Shown: piece by piece, positions 22,060-32,719 of the stretch
Layout: the number at the start of each line of letters is the position of its first letter
Numbering within the stretch: the first letter of the stretch is position 1
Origin: Bisporella sp. PMI_857
Lineage: Eukaryota > Ascomycota > Leotiomycetes > Helotiales > Helotiaceae
DNA length: 64,000 nucleotides
Direction: 5' to 3'
Assembly (NCBI GenBank): GCA_021307315.1
Contig: JAJSPD010000067.1
Coordinates: forward strand, 186,001-250,000
Program-made: the position numbers and the translations under genes
The notes under the pieces: generated by a model
The model's input: only the letters and a program-made list of their open reading frames with translations
The model's database searches: none
What the model was told of the DNA's origin: nothing

Positions 22060-23952
22060 ATGACTCTCCAAATAGGCACTACTTTTCCTAATATATCTTC
22101 AGCAAAAGAAGCTATTAAATTCTACGTTTCAAACGCTTCTGAATCATAGAAAACAGCCTATTCAGATAAAACGCGCTTCGATATTGTATGCCGTACGCTT
22201 CGATCTTGCAAGTTCAGAATTAGAGCTAGTAATTCTAAAAAAAAAGGAATTCATATAACTCACTTAAAGCCTCATACTTGCTCTCCTGCAAGTCATTTCG
22301 GAGCATCAAATATGAATAGTTTGGAGTATATAATACCTCACCATCGTGCTGCGGTTGTTGATAATCCCAAAATCACTCCAAAGCAAATCCAATCAATTGA
22401 GCGCCTTCAGTACTATAACAAGATTCCTTATCTTCAGGCTTACCGCGCAAAACAAGCTATTCTCGAGGAATTGTATAGTGACGAAACTCAATCGTTTGCT
22501 TTACTTCCGGCGTATATCGAAAAGTTCAAAACTGTAGATTCAAATAATTATGCTGTTTTGGAAACCCAAGCAAATAGTGTATTTCAAGCTGCGTTTTTTG
22601 CTCCAGCTCCTTGTCGATCAGCTACAAAGCGCCTTCGCCAGTTTTATGCTATCGACGGTACTCATACAAAGTCTCGGTATCGTATGATATTATTGATTTG
22701 TTGTGGAATCGATGCAAACGACAAAGTAACGCCTTTAGCCTGGGCATTAGTACCTATTGAAGAATATCACTAGTGGAGCTGGTTTTTGCGCCACTTGAAG
22801 CTTGCTTTCCCTATTACTTTGTTGGCGCAGCATACTTTTATTTCTGATCGTGAGAAAAGAATAGCAAAAGCAGTCGAAAAAGAGTATCCTCAAGCAATTC
22901 ATCTTCACTGTTGTCAGCATATTGCGGACAATTTACAGCAAAGATATAGCAATAAAGTAAAGCCTTTGTTTTAGAAAGCGTGTAGAGCTAAAACGCCGCA
23001 ATTGTACAAAAATGAAATGGCGAAATTGAAAGAAGTTAGTACTGACGCTTTCGATTATCTTTGCAATATCGACAACAAACTGTGGACTAAAGCTTACTTA
23101 CAATATCCTCGCTTTGGCCACGATACTTCTAATATTGTTGAATCTTTGAATTCCAGCTGAAACGATTATCGGCGTATGCCTCTTCTTCAAATGCTGGATA
23201 GTATATACCTTTCAGTGACTAAAACATGGTTCGAAAGACGATCAACAACTAGCAAATCCGATCAACTCGCTAACGTGCCTATAGCCAAATTTGGAAATCG
23301 TTTTCAAGCTTCTCGTCGATATCGAGTATACCCTACAAATAAAAACGTTGCTCAAGTCGAGGATCCTGATACAGGTCGAAAATGGGTAGTTGTTTTAGAT
23401 CAAAAATCGTGCGACTGTCAAGACTTCTAGGAGTATCAATCGCCCTGTTCTCACGCTATTGCAGCTGCAAGAGTGCTGCAAATCGACTCAATTCAATATT
23501 TTGAGGATTTATATACTACAAAAGAATACGAGAAGACTTACCGCCATATATTACTGCCAGTATCGATCGAAAACCTTTCTTCTAATAATTCAATTAAGCC
23601 ACCTGTTTTACGCAAAGGAGCAGGTCGGCCTCGAACTAAACGTATACGCAAAGGCAACTGGAACAAAAAGCAAACGCGTTGCAGTAATTGCCTCGATTGG
23701 GGTCATAATCGGCGTAGTTATACAGGTCAGCCAGTTTCAAATGGACGTCGACAACGAGCTTTCGATTGGCTTCAAAAAGTCGACAACGAAGAAGTCGACG
23801 ACGAAGACGAACAATTAGAGCTGGATGATGAAGAACAAGAAGAAAAAGCACAACGCCTTGATCAAAAATTGGGCATACAAGTAATGGAAAAAGCAGATAT
23901 AATTGTTGAACTGGGGGAACCTTGTGATAGCGACAGTGACGATGACTGTTAG
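22060..23952 (+). pseudogene. MULE transposase of element B, inactivated by several nonsense changes
   Basis: One frame from ATG 22060 to TAG 23950-23952 (631 codons) is colinear with the copy at 26424-28330. It has an N-terminal FAR1/MuDR-type DNA-binding region (SCKFRIRAS), the MULE catalytic core with FYAIDGTHTKSRY (first Asp), FISDREK (second Asp) and NIVESLNSS (Glu), a SWIM zinc finger (CDCQDF...CSHAIAA), an AT-hook-like GAGRPRTKRI and a CCHC knuckle whose last Cys is Tyr. Stops interrupt it after ASES, EEYH (22771-22773), KPLF, LNSS and CQDF. Element A has Trp codons at four of these five sites, so they are TGG-to-TAG or TGG-to-TGA changes, a RIP-like pattern. Confidence 0.9.
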
Positions 23953-24182
23953 TAGCCATTTGTATGTAGTTATGATCATGTGACCAGCACTTAAAAAGTA
24001 AAAAAGTCTACGGAGTTAATTAGTTGCAATAGAAATTGAAATAAAATAAAGTCAAATACAAAGACTTACACTACTGTAACAACTTAAAGCGAACAAAAAT
24101 CTCGATCCGTGGATTTTAAATAAAGAAACTCAAAAGTGTAAACGCTGTCAATTGTTATAGGCCAAAAGCCAGCGTAAACGAG

Positions 24183-24300
24183 CCCTGTAGTGTCAAAGGC
24201 TAAGCTCTGTAGTGTCAGAAGTCGAGCCCTGTAGTGTCAGGATCCGAACCCTGTAGTGCCAAGGGCCGAGCCCTGTGGTGTCAAGGGCCGAGCCCCAAAA
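24183..24300 (+). repeat. Tandem array of about 23-bp units in the MULE subterminal region
   Basis: About five imperfect copies of GCCGAGCCCTGTAGTGTCAG plus a short spacer. Equivalent arrays lie in inverted form near 21515-21600 and in direct form at 29055-29170. They occur only at the right-type ends of this MULE family and may be transposase-binding sites; that role is inferred. Confidence 0.75.
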
Positions 24301-24525
24301 GGTCCTATTTACAGCGTATGTTGGAAGATATCTCATATACCATAATTTTTTTGAAAGATATCTCATATACCATTGTTTTTTTGGCCTCTATCTGAAATAC
24401 CATAAAAGTGGTATGGTCAGATAGAGGTCAAAAAAAAAGATGGTATTTGAGAAATATCGGCACTTTTTGATGGTATTTGAGATATTAACCGTTATTTTAT
24501 TTCAATTTCTATTGCAACTAATTAA

Positions 24526-26345
24526 TAGTAGTAGTAGTATTTTACTACGCCCGGCAATATGCCTAAAAGGGCCTAGATCGATTATATACAATTCAAGTTC
24601 TTCTATAGTTGGCTTGGTCTCGCAAGGCCCGTACAATACGTCTGCATCCAAAGTAGTGCTTTTCCACTTGTGGTCCATCGTCGTCTGCGGGTTCTCGTGT
24701 AAAATGATTAGTAGCAAGTAGCTTGGAGGCGATTCTCAAAGTGTTCAGCGTCCTATCCTCAGCAGCTGAAGCAGAACCTGCTGTGAGCACGAGAGTGCTT
24801 TGAGGGTTAGTGAGGTAAAGAAGGGTGAAGGGGAGGTTTGCGATTCAATGGGGTCAAATCACAACTATTTCTCAGGCCGGGTGCCGTGAAGCACTCGACA
24901 ATTCTTGCTAAATGATTCATGTGGTCCTTTGCATAACGCACACTTTGCTATCGTTTGCGAGCATTCCTTGTGGGTGTGGCCCTCCTTTGCGCACTTTGCA
25001 CATACCTGCGCCTTGGTGCAAGTATATGCCTTATGACCGACTTCTTGACAGTTGTAACATTGCGTTGGGCCCGCTCGATGTTCGTAGACCCTGGTGTATG
25101 CGGATTCCCCAACAACGTGGAAGTACTGCTCTCGCAGTAGCCGTGCTGCTTCACTGCCTTTAGTGACGTAGACTACCATTGACCCATATGCTTTCCCCTG
25201 ATCCTTTCTGCTGAGCCATGCGATCTTGGCTATGTTGACTTCGTTCTCCTTTCCCAGGACCTCGGCGGCCCCAGGTAAAATGTTTCCCTCTTGATCGAGA
25301 ATGGCTGTTCGGTTTGCGTTGTCCACCTTCACTGGGTAGAGCTGGTCTCGTAACACCCGAGCATTAGGTGGGGCCGTTTTCTGAGCTGCTTCCTTGACCC
25401 TGTGAAGCTCAGCTTCGTCTCTACATGCTACCTTGACGCGTTCGGCATTTCTGGAATCCTTGATTACTGCCGCGCAGCGCCAATTCGCATGTCCATCCGT
25501 AGTGCGGATCTCTTCCTCGATTGCTTTTCTGATTGATCCTGGGTGCACCTTGCTCTTGTCTTCCTCTCCCATCCTGGACGTATCAATGGTGCAGTACAGC
25601 GTATCCGTCATTGTTGATGGCCCCGTGCCCATTGAGGTAAGGGTCTGGACATTGCTTGGTTGACTGCTCGGTGGCGTACGGGCAACATCTGCATACGACA
25701 AATTGACTGCCGAGGAATTTTGGATGTTGGACCACTGGGTCTGGATCAATTCAGCCACCTCTGCCTTCAGGGTTTCGATCTGCTTCGTGAATAATTCGGA
25801 GAGAGTCTCGATCTGGTTGGCGTGTGCCCGTTTCTGCTCCTCCATTGCCTCCATCTGTTCTTGCTTCTGTTCCTCTATGGCGCTCAGTAAAGAGGTAATC
25901 AACTCGGTCAGTGTCTTGTTCTGCCCATTGGCGGTTGTGCTCGTCTTTCCGATCACTGATCGATTTGTAGCTGCAGCCGCTGCTGCCAATCGTTCTGCAA
26001 CCTTCGCTGCGGATGTTCGGATTCTCGTGGGCGCTGCTTGGTCCTTGGGTTGAGGCGTGATTGCGGTTCGAGTCGGTCGTGGTGCGCCAGGGGCCATTGT
26101 CGCTACGTGAATTGTCTTCTCTGGCCCGCTGTCATTGCTCTCGTCTTCATCCGCCAGGAGCATGACCTTTTCTTGTTCCAATGCTTTCGTTGTTTTGGTA
26201 CGTTCGCGACGCGACTGACGCGTCGGACCTGGGTCTCCTTCAACCATCACCGCACCACCTTAACCTTCCTCCTTGATGTAACTTCAAATGCTCTGAACTT
26301 GAATCCTTTGTATTCAATTGTTCTTCTCTTCCTCTAGTAGTAGTA
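24526..26345 (-). mobile_element. ORF1-only LINE (internally deleted Tad1-like element) with 15-bp target duplication
   Basis: It is flanked by the direct repeat ATTGCAACTAATTAA (24511-24525 and 26346-26360), which interrupts MULE A. On the minus strand it has a 5' leader, ORF1 (24865-26247), and a 3' region of about 340 bp with the tail GCCGGGCGTAGTAAAATACT and CTA repeats. The 3' region is homologous to that of the full-length LINE at 34.8 kb. The 3.7-kb ORF2 (endonuclease, RT, RNase H) is absent, so the copy must have been mobilised by another LINE. The arrangement is like mammalian HAL1 elements. Confidence 0.88.
24865..26247 (-). CDS. LINE ORF1 protein (Gag-like, zinc knuckles), intact
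   Basis: A 460-aa frame from ATG 26247. The N-terminus is basic and Ala/Thr-rich; a coiled-coil-like stretch follows (EEQKQEQMEAMEEQKRAH). A central fold resembles the RNA-recognition region of LINE ORF1/Gag proteins (LYPVKVDNANRT, then LPGAAEVLGKENEVNIAKI). Three CCHC-type knuckles end it: CYNCQEVGHKAYTC, CAKCAKEGHTHKEC and CALCKGPHESFSKNC. These proteins bind element RNA. It is related to, but clearly diverged from, the ORF1 at 38869-40221. It contains no internal stop despite its place in damaged DNA, so it is younger than, or escaped, the mutation that hit the MULEs. Confidence 0.88.
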   Translation of the reverse strand: MVEGDPGPTRQSRRERTKTTKALEQEKVMLLADEDESNDSGPEKTIHVATMAPGAPRPTRTAITPQPKDQAAPTRIRTSAAKVAERLAAAAAATNRSVIGKTSTTANGQNKTLTELITSLLSAIEEQKQEQMEAMEEQKRAHANQIETLSELFTKQIETLKAEVAELIQTQWSNIQNSSAVNLSYADVARTPPSSQPSNVQTLTSMGTGPSTMTDTLYCTIDTSRMGEEDKSKVHPGSIRKAIEEEIRTTDGHANWRCAAVIKDSRNAERVKVACRDEAELHRVKEAAQKTAPPNARVLRDQLYPVKVDNANRTAILDQEGNILPGAAEVLGKENEVNIAKIAWLSRKDQGKAYGSMVVYVTKGSEAARLLREQYFHVVGESAYTRVYEHRAGPTQCYNCQEVGHKAYTCTKAQVCAKCAKEGHTHKECSQTIAKCALCKGPHESFSKNCRVLHGTRPEK

Positions 26346-26423
26346 ATTGCAACTAATTAACTCCGTACACTTTTTCACGTTTCAAGCGCTGGTCACATGA
26401 TCATAACTACATACAAATGGCTA

Positions 26424-28330
26424 CTAACAGTCATCGTCGCTGTCGCTATCACAAGGTTCCCCCAGTTCAACAACTACATCTGCTTCTTCCATTACTTGTA
26501 TGCCCAATTCTTGATCAAGGCGTTGTGCTTCTTCTTCTTGTTCTTCATCATCCAGCTCCAATTGTTCGTCTTCGTCGTCGACTTCCTCGTTGTCGACTTC
26601 CTCGTCGTCGACTTTTTGAAGCCAATCGAAAGCTCGTTGTCGACGTCCATTTGAAACTGGCTGACCTGTACAACTACGTCGATTATGACCCCAATCGAGG
26701 CAATTACTGCAACGCGTTTGCTTTTTGTTCCAGTTGCCTTTGCGTATACGTTTAGTTCGAGGCCGACCTGCTCCTTTGCGTAAAACAGGTGGCTTAATTG
26801 AATTATCAGAAGAAAGGTTTCGATCGATACTGGCAGTAATATATGGCGGTAAATCTTTTTGTATTCTCTTGTAGTATACAAATCCTCAAAATATTGAATT
26901 GAGTCGATTTGCAGCACTCTTGCAGCTGCAATAGCGTGAGAACAGGGCGATTGATACTCCCAGAAGTCTTGACAGTCGCACGACTTTTGATCTAAAACAA
27001 CTACCCATTTTCGACCTGTATCAGGATCCTCGACTTGAGCAATATTCTCATTTGTAGGGTATACTCGATATCGACGAGAAGCTTGAAAACGACTTCCAAA
27101 TTTGGCCATAGGCACGTCAGCGAGTTGATCGGATTTGCTAGTTGTTGATCGCCTTTCGAACCATATTTTAGTCACTGAAAGGTATATACCATCCAGCATT
27201 TGAAGAAGAGGCATACGCCGATAATCGTCCCAGCTAGAATTCAAAGATTCAACAATATTAGAAGTATCATGGCCAAATCGAGGATATTCTGAGTAAGCTC
27301 TAGTCCACAGTTTGTTGTCGATATTGCAAAGATAATCGAAAGCGTCAGTACTAACTTCTTTCAATTTCGCCATTTCATTTTTGTACAATTGCGGCGTTTT
27401 AGCTCTACACGCTTTCCAAAACAAAGGCCTTACTTTATTGCCATATCTTTGCTGTAAATTGTCCGCAATATGCTGACAACAGTGAAGATGAATTGCTTGA
27501 GGATACTCCTCTTCGACTGCTTTTGCCATTCCTTTCTCACGATCAGAAATAAAAGTATGCTGCGCCAACAAAGTAATAGGGAAAGCAAGCTTCAAGTGGC
27601 GCAAAAACCAGCTCCACTAGTGATATTCTTCAATAGGTACTAATGCCCAGGCTAAAGGCGTTACCTTGTCGTTTGCATCGATTCCACAACAAATCAATAA
27701 TATCATACGATACCGAGACTTTGTATGAGTACCGTCGATAGCATAAAACTGGCGAAGGCGCTTTGTAGCCGATCGACAAGGAGCTGGAGCAAAAAACGCA
27801 GCTTGAAATACACCATTTGCTTGAGTTTCCATAACAGCGTAATTATTTGAATCTACAGCTTTGAACTTTTCGATATACGCCGGAAGTAAAGCAAACGATT
27901 GAGTTTCGTCACCATACACTTCCTCGAGAATAGCTTGTTTTGCGCGGTAAGCCTGAAGATAAGGAATCTTGTTATAGTACTGAAGGCGCTCAATTGATTG
28001 GATTTGCTTTGGAGTGATTTTGGGATTATCAACAACCGCAGCACGATGGTGAGGTATTATATACTCCAAACTATTCATATTCGATGCTCCGAAATGACTT
28101 GCAGGAGAGCAAGTATGAAGCTTTAAGTGAGTTATATGAACTCCTTTCTTTTTAGAATCACTAGCTCTAATTCTGAACTTGCAAGATCGAAGCGTACGGC
28201 ATACAATATCGAAGCGCGTTTTATCTGAATAGGCTGTTTTCCATGATTCAGAAGCGTTTGAAACGTAGAATTTAATAGCTTCTTTTGCTGAAGATATATT
28301 AGGAAAAGTAGTGCCTATTTGGAGAGTCAT
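26424..28330 (-). pseudogene. MULE transposase of element A, one amber codon and one frameshift from intact
   Basis: The frame runs from ATG 28330. The same domains as in element B are present: DNA-binding N-terminus, catalytic FYAIDGTHTKSRY, FISDREKGMAK and NIVESLNSSW, SWIM finger CDCQDFWEYQSPCSH, a CCHC knuckle with all Cys (read after the frameshift), and an acidic C-terminus. There are two lesions: a TAG at 27617-27619 between EEYH and WSWF, shared with element B, and a one-base loss near 26817-26821 (GAAACC where element B has GAAAACC), which shifts the frame after LLPVSIE. The protein would otherwise be about 635 aa. Retained Trp codons show that it suffered less RIP-like change than B. 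Confidence 0.9.
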
Positions 28331-28530
28331 ATTGATCGAAACAACAAAGAACTAACGGCTGAAGAATCAAATATACAAAAAGATTAAAAATACGTGGGAT
28401 TATTTGAATTTAAAGCTTTGTGGGTCAGGTGCATTGGTTAGTCTTGGCATGAAATGATGGTATTTCAGAAATATCTCAAATACCATCATTTTTTTGGTGT
28501 CTATCTGAAATACCATCATTTCAAGCCAAA

Positions 28531-29014
28531 ACTAACTGTTTGTATTACTCTGTGATACTTTTTAGTTCCGATAATTTGTAATTGCTTAAGTCGGTTATTT
28601 ACTGTTTGTATCAATACTCGTAGAATAGATTGATTATGTGACTCTGTCGCATAACTCAGGGTGAAGTATATCTTCATCCCTTTGTTCAACCTTCAACAAT
28701 CAATCACATTCAACCCAACAGGCAACTACGTAGCAATTACGTAGTGTTGCTACGAGCAGAGTGATCCTACACTTACGAAGCACGTAGCACCGCGATTTCA
28801 GCGCAGTACTATGCTCGATGTAAGCGGTTAACTTGTGAAAACTATACAGTAATACATCGCGGGGTAATTCACGTGACTTTAGCTACATACCAATGCTTAG
28901 ATTACTATACTTTCTGTTGCAATATAACTGAAATACCACAATTTTGTCTTGCCTAAAAACAGTGGTATTTAAGTCAAAAGCACGCTATAGACAGAGAAAT
29001 AGAAAGAAAGCAGT
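28531..29014. other. AT-rich remainder between MULE segments, no gene seen
   Basis: No coding frame. It contains a partial MULE-like motif at about 28930-28970 (CTGAAATACCACA; GGTATTTAAG) and is probably decayed mobile DNA. Confidence 0.45.
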
Positions 29015-29333
29015 ACTTTATATACAGGAGACTGGCCAAAAGCCAATGTAAACAAGCCCTGTAGTATTAGGGGCCGAGCTCTGTAGTGTCAGGGGCCGAG
29101 CCCTGTAGTGTCAGAGGCCAAGCCCTGTAGTGTCAAAGGCCGAGCCCTGTAGTGTCAGGGGCTGAGCCCTAAAATTTCTATTTACAGCGTATGTTGGAAG
29201 ATATCTCATATACCATAATTTTTTTGAAGGATATCTCATATACCATAAAAGTGGTATGGTCAGATAGAGGTCAAAAAAAAATATGGTATTTCAGAAATAT
29301 CGGCACTTTTTGATCGTATTTGAGATATTAACC
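29015..29333 (+). mobile_element. MULE right-end fragment (third copy of the family)
   Basis: It begins with TATACAGGAGACTGGCCAAA, carries five to six 23-bp GCCGAGCCCTGTAGTGTC units and ends with the terminal repeat TATTTGAGATATTAACCG. This matches the right end of MULE B. The 9 bp beyond it (TTGAGTTAA) do not match the flank left of element A, so it is not simply A's other end. Confidence 0.75.
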
Positions 29334-30009
29334 GTTGAGTTAAAGTTAAAAAAGGAAAGAGTAGGGTGTTTAGAGGGAAGTGAAAAAATAGGAAAGGGGG
29401 AAAAGAGAGGGGTTAGTTTGAAAGGGAAAGGAGAAGGTGGGGAAAAGAGTTAGAAAAAGAGAAGGAGTGGTAGTTGAAGGAGGAGTTTGAGGGAGATGAG
29501 ATCTTTTGGTTGAATTTTGTGAGGGGAGAGGGAGCGGTGTCTCAAGCATGTAACAGAAGGGAACGGTTAGGATTTGAAGGTCGTAAGTTAATGATGATTT
29601 ATATTTCTAACACTCTCGTAAATAACACTGCACTTAATTGTAAAGGGCTACGATCATTGTGGGTGAAGATATGCTCGATCAAAGGTAGGTGTCGTGGTGG
29701 TGCTCTCCCGATTCGGCAAACCTCAGGGGTTCTACCGTCATGTGGACCGGCCGCCGAATTGAGGTTTTTTTCGGAATACCTTTAAAAGACTACAGAATAA
29801 TAGAATTTAAAATTTATAAGTTCATGAATCAGTAATATAGAATACAACTGATCAGTTAACCGATTTTTAAGTTATTATATAAAACTTTGACGAGAATTCA
29901 ATCTATCTAAGCTCACCCCTATTTCTCAGTACGCTAAACACGATTAAGGTTTTTTCGGAATAGACGTCCTGCCATAGACGCGACTTCCCTTGTACCATAA
30001 ACAAAGAAC
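29334..30009. other. Intergenic region, no gene seen
   Basis: It starts with a purine-rich tract (29340-29500). A 103-codon frame (29474-29785) has no recognised domain. The sequence just upstream of 30010 may be the promoter of the DUF3723-like gene. Confidence 0.45.
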
Positions 30010-31989
30010 ATGCCTTCGAAAGCTACATTAAAAAAGCCAGGCGGAAGGCCACGGAAGCATTCAAGCGCTGCAGCCGCTATCGAAGCAAAGAAATTGAGCG
30101 ACCGACGACGATACTTACGGTCCCTCCAAGCTCAGGCTCCTGTTGATTTCATCGCCTTCGAGCCTCCACTTCATACAGACGTCCCTGCTGATACTCCTCC
30201 TGATATCGGTCTTCGAACGAGTTTTGATGTTCAAATTCCAGCAGAGCCCAATGTGTTGCAAGACGATACCTTAACAATCCATCAACCAATACCTCTGCCG
30301 CGTACTAAACAACCTACCTCTGATGAAAATGCCGAAATCGCTGCACAGATCCAGCAGGTTCGGAGCGAAGAGCAGGAGAACGTGGACCAGATCGATTATG
30401 AAGCGACAATTTCTCAACACCTAAACAAAATGGATAAGCAAGCCGCTGAGATTCTGATAGGGCTGCGGGAGATGTAGCAGTCGATGGAACACAAACGGGG
30501 CAATCTCCAGTGAAAGCATACAGAAATGCGTCAACAAATGGCATGGTCGAGATGGAGGCGCAAGCAATACATGAGGATAGAGGTTGCGATGAGGAGCATT
30601 CGCGTTCTTGCTTTCATTTCCTGCTGCAGCAGTAGACGAGCACCCCATCATGACATGGGCATATGACAGTATCGACAGATCAACTACATCTGACGCACCA
30701 GTGATCGCCAAAACGCCCAACAAAATGCCGTGCAGCCACAAACACCAGCTTCGCAAAGGTCTTCGTCCGCGCCACAGTCCAGCAGCACCAAGCATAGTAG
30801 CAGACGAAGTACATCATTTCCACCGCAAAAGAATAATCTGATATCATGGGTAACATCTGTACCACGCCAACCCCCTGTGAGCCATGATCGTGTGTCCCAG
30901 TATCTGTCTCGCGTGTATGCTCCAGCAATGCTTCATCATCCACCTCTCATGATACTGAAAATGTAGCACCCTCTGCCGACTATCTCGATAATCCATTCAC
31001 ATGCAGTCCCGACATCTCCACTTCTATCCGTACCCTACCCAACAGTACAAACATCTTCTCATTCTTCAACCCACATCTCCCATCGCCAGACCCAACCGAG
31101 CGGACTTCTTTCAAGCTCGCTAAACAGCTCCGGAAATTTCAAGGCTGCACTCATGAGCAACACCGTGAGGCAGACCGCTCGCATCACGAGCATCACCAAC
31201 AGCCGGACGTACATTCGGAATGTTCTTCCGTCCAGCAAATCACAGCTATCCTACGTGGACATACAAGCGAACACCTAGTGCCGGACGTCTTAAGTAGCCC
31301 GAAACTGATGAAGCCAGCAGATATCAATGGTCTGAATCTCCGGACGGCTTTCGAAGGGTCTCACGCACCATCCGCTACCTCTGACATACCGGCTTGTGAT
31401 GATCACTTGCCCAAGAATCTATGTTTGTCACAATGCCACACGACAACAAGAAAAACCGCTCTCCCAAGGCATCCTTCGACATTGACAGTACATGCTGTTT
31501 CCCGACCAGCTTGGCCGTTGCTCGTCTTGGGATCAATTGGTTTGCTAAACCTCACGCACATATGAACCTGACTGCGGACATTCACTTTGGCCTTCGAGTT
31601 CCAGCATATAACAAAAATGGCGTCTTGACTACGACCTATATGCGCCTGATAAAATCCCTCACTATTGTATAGGCAGGGTGAATGGCATGGAGAGTCTTTC
31701 AATGTTTATCTTCTTCCCGCAGCTTTATCTGGAAAGTGATTCTGAACATGACACTACTTTCATCAGTCGACGGGACTATGAAGTGTTATATGATGGCATT
31801 ATCGGCCCTGCGCTGAACAAAATCTTAGATTCCTCCAATCCAATGCAGCATTATCCTGCGTCCGCTCGGATTATCCAATTAGATGCGACAGCGGTCTCGA
31901 AAGAGAGTTTCGCTCGAAAGGAGTCGGCCAAAGAACAGCATCTACAGTATCCTTATATCACATATCATTATATCGAGGTTTTACCGTAG
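30010..31989 (+). pseudogene. DUF3723-like gene, longer copy, with several frameshifts
   Basis: It begins with an AT-hook-like KKPGGRPRKHSSAAAAIEAK and DRRRYLRSLQAQAPVDFIAF, then a Pro-rich region homologous to the gene at 9.3-10.7 kb. The frame shifts near 30475; a possible intron at 30583-30635 matches the one in the other copy; further shifts occur near 30720, 31400 and 31660. The FKLAKQLRKFQGCTHEQH His/Cys block is kept. The C-terminal part has FDIDSTCCFPTSLAVARLGINW, HMNLTADIHFGLRVPAY, IPHYCIGRVNG and QHYPASARIIQLDATAVSKE, matching my recollection of DUF3723 proteins (DID, LAVA-GI-W, L--D-H, HYCLGR and QH-P-S blocks). The family is unknown in function and frequent in Starship elements. 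The copy cannot make a full protein. Confidence 0.55.
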
Positions 31990-32719
31990 GAGCTTCAAGG
32001 CCAAGGATAACTCGACTTTCAATTGAAAAGATTCCATTTTGGCTTGTGGAGAAAAGTAGTGTTGAAGATGAAAGGTGGTGACTAGCGTGGAAAGTGGGCG
32101 ACTCGTTATGATGGGCGCCTCGTTGTGCATGTATGTCAGAGGAAAATATAAATATAAATCATCAAATGCCAAGAAATATTGCAATATTATCGCGATACCG
32201 GCAATATTGCCAACACCGATAACTTATCGGTTCTTATCGGATAAGGATTTATTGGTGCCAGCACTGCTCCCAAATTATGGTTGGTGCACGGACAAATTTG
32301 AGGACTTCTGACAGAACGCGACGCGCTCGTCCTAACCTAATTCAACCTGAGCACAGACGCATCTAACTCCAGAAGACGAGTTGGGTCATGCTCGCGCCTG
32401 CACTCTTGCAACACGTCTTTTATTATTGACGTCGAAAGTCTTTAACATTGCAATCCACGTCGGCGATACCGTCTTTTCATCAAGGTCACATGTCTACCAT
32501 CGGGACGCGATACCGACGTGATTCTCGAGCGCTGCTTTCCCAAGAACCTTTTGGGCCTGGGCGACATTCGCCTCTTTGTACTCCCGGCAGAATCAGTTGA
32601 GCCTTGATTATTCCTTTTGTGTGGCCCACGGCGCATATAACGACGAGCTTCCGTACCCGACCTAACATAACCCACATATTTCGTTCAGAATGGGCGAGAG
32701 GTTGCATGGGAGGGCCTTG
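31990..32719. other. Intergenic region, probable promoter of the APSES gene
   Basis: It contains a compact palindromic stretch at 32215-32245 (TTATCGGTTCTTATCGGATAAG-like) and several CGCG-containing sites near 32310-32330. No coding frame is supported. Regulatory meaning is not established. Confidence 0.4.

Larger units (their letters stand above)
21748..24491 (+). mobile_element. MULE element B, complete with 9-bp target duplication
   Basis: The termini CGGTTAATATCTCAAATACC and its inverted copy at 24472-24491 are flanked by the direct repeat TTATTTTAT (21739-21747 and 24492-24500), the 9-bp duplication expected of Mutator-like elements. The 2744-bp element carries one transposase gene, now a pseudogene, and a tandem array of about 23-bp units near its right end. 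It lies inside element A of the same family. Confidence 0.93.
21353..28530 (-). mobile_element. MULE element A, interrupted by MULE B and by an ORF1-only LINE
   Basis: Its terminal repeat starts at 21353 with CGGTTAATATCTCAAATACC. The adjoining 21353-21747 is the inverted equivalent of the right end of MULE B. The sequence is broken at 21748 by MULE B and resumes at 24492; it is broken again at 24526 by a LINE and resumes at 26346, leading into the minus-strand transposase (26424-28330). Family-specific sequence is recognisable to about 28530. The outer TIR on that side is not clean, so the right boundary is uncertain; the TIR at 29333 belongs to a segment of the same family but has the other type of end. 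Confidence 0.75.

Noticed and set aside
21353..29333. Reading the whole stretch as a single large MULE
   Set aside because: Both outer ends are of the array-bearing type and the flanking 9-mers (TAATAATAA and TTGAGTTAA) do not match, so the 29.0-29.3 kb end is treated as a separate fragment.
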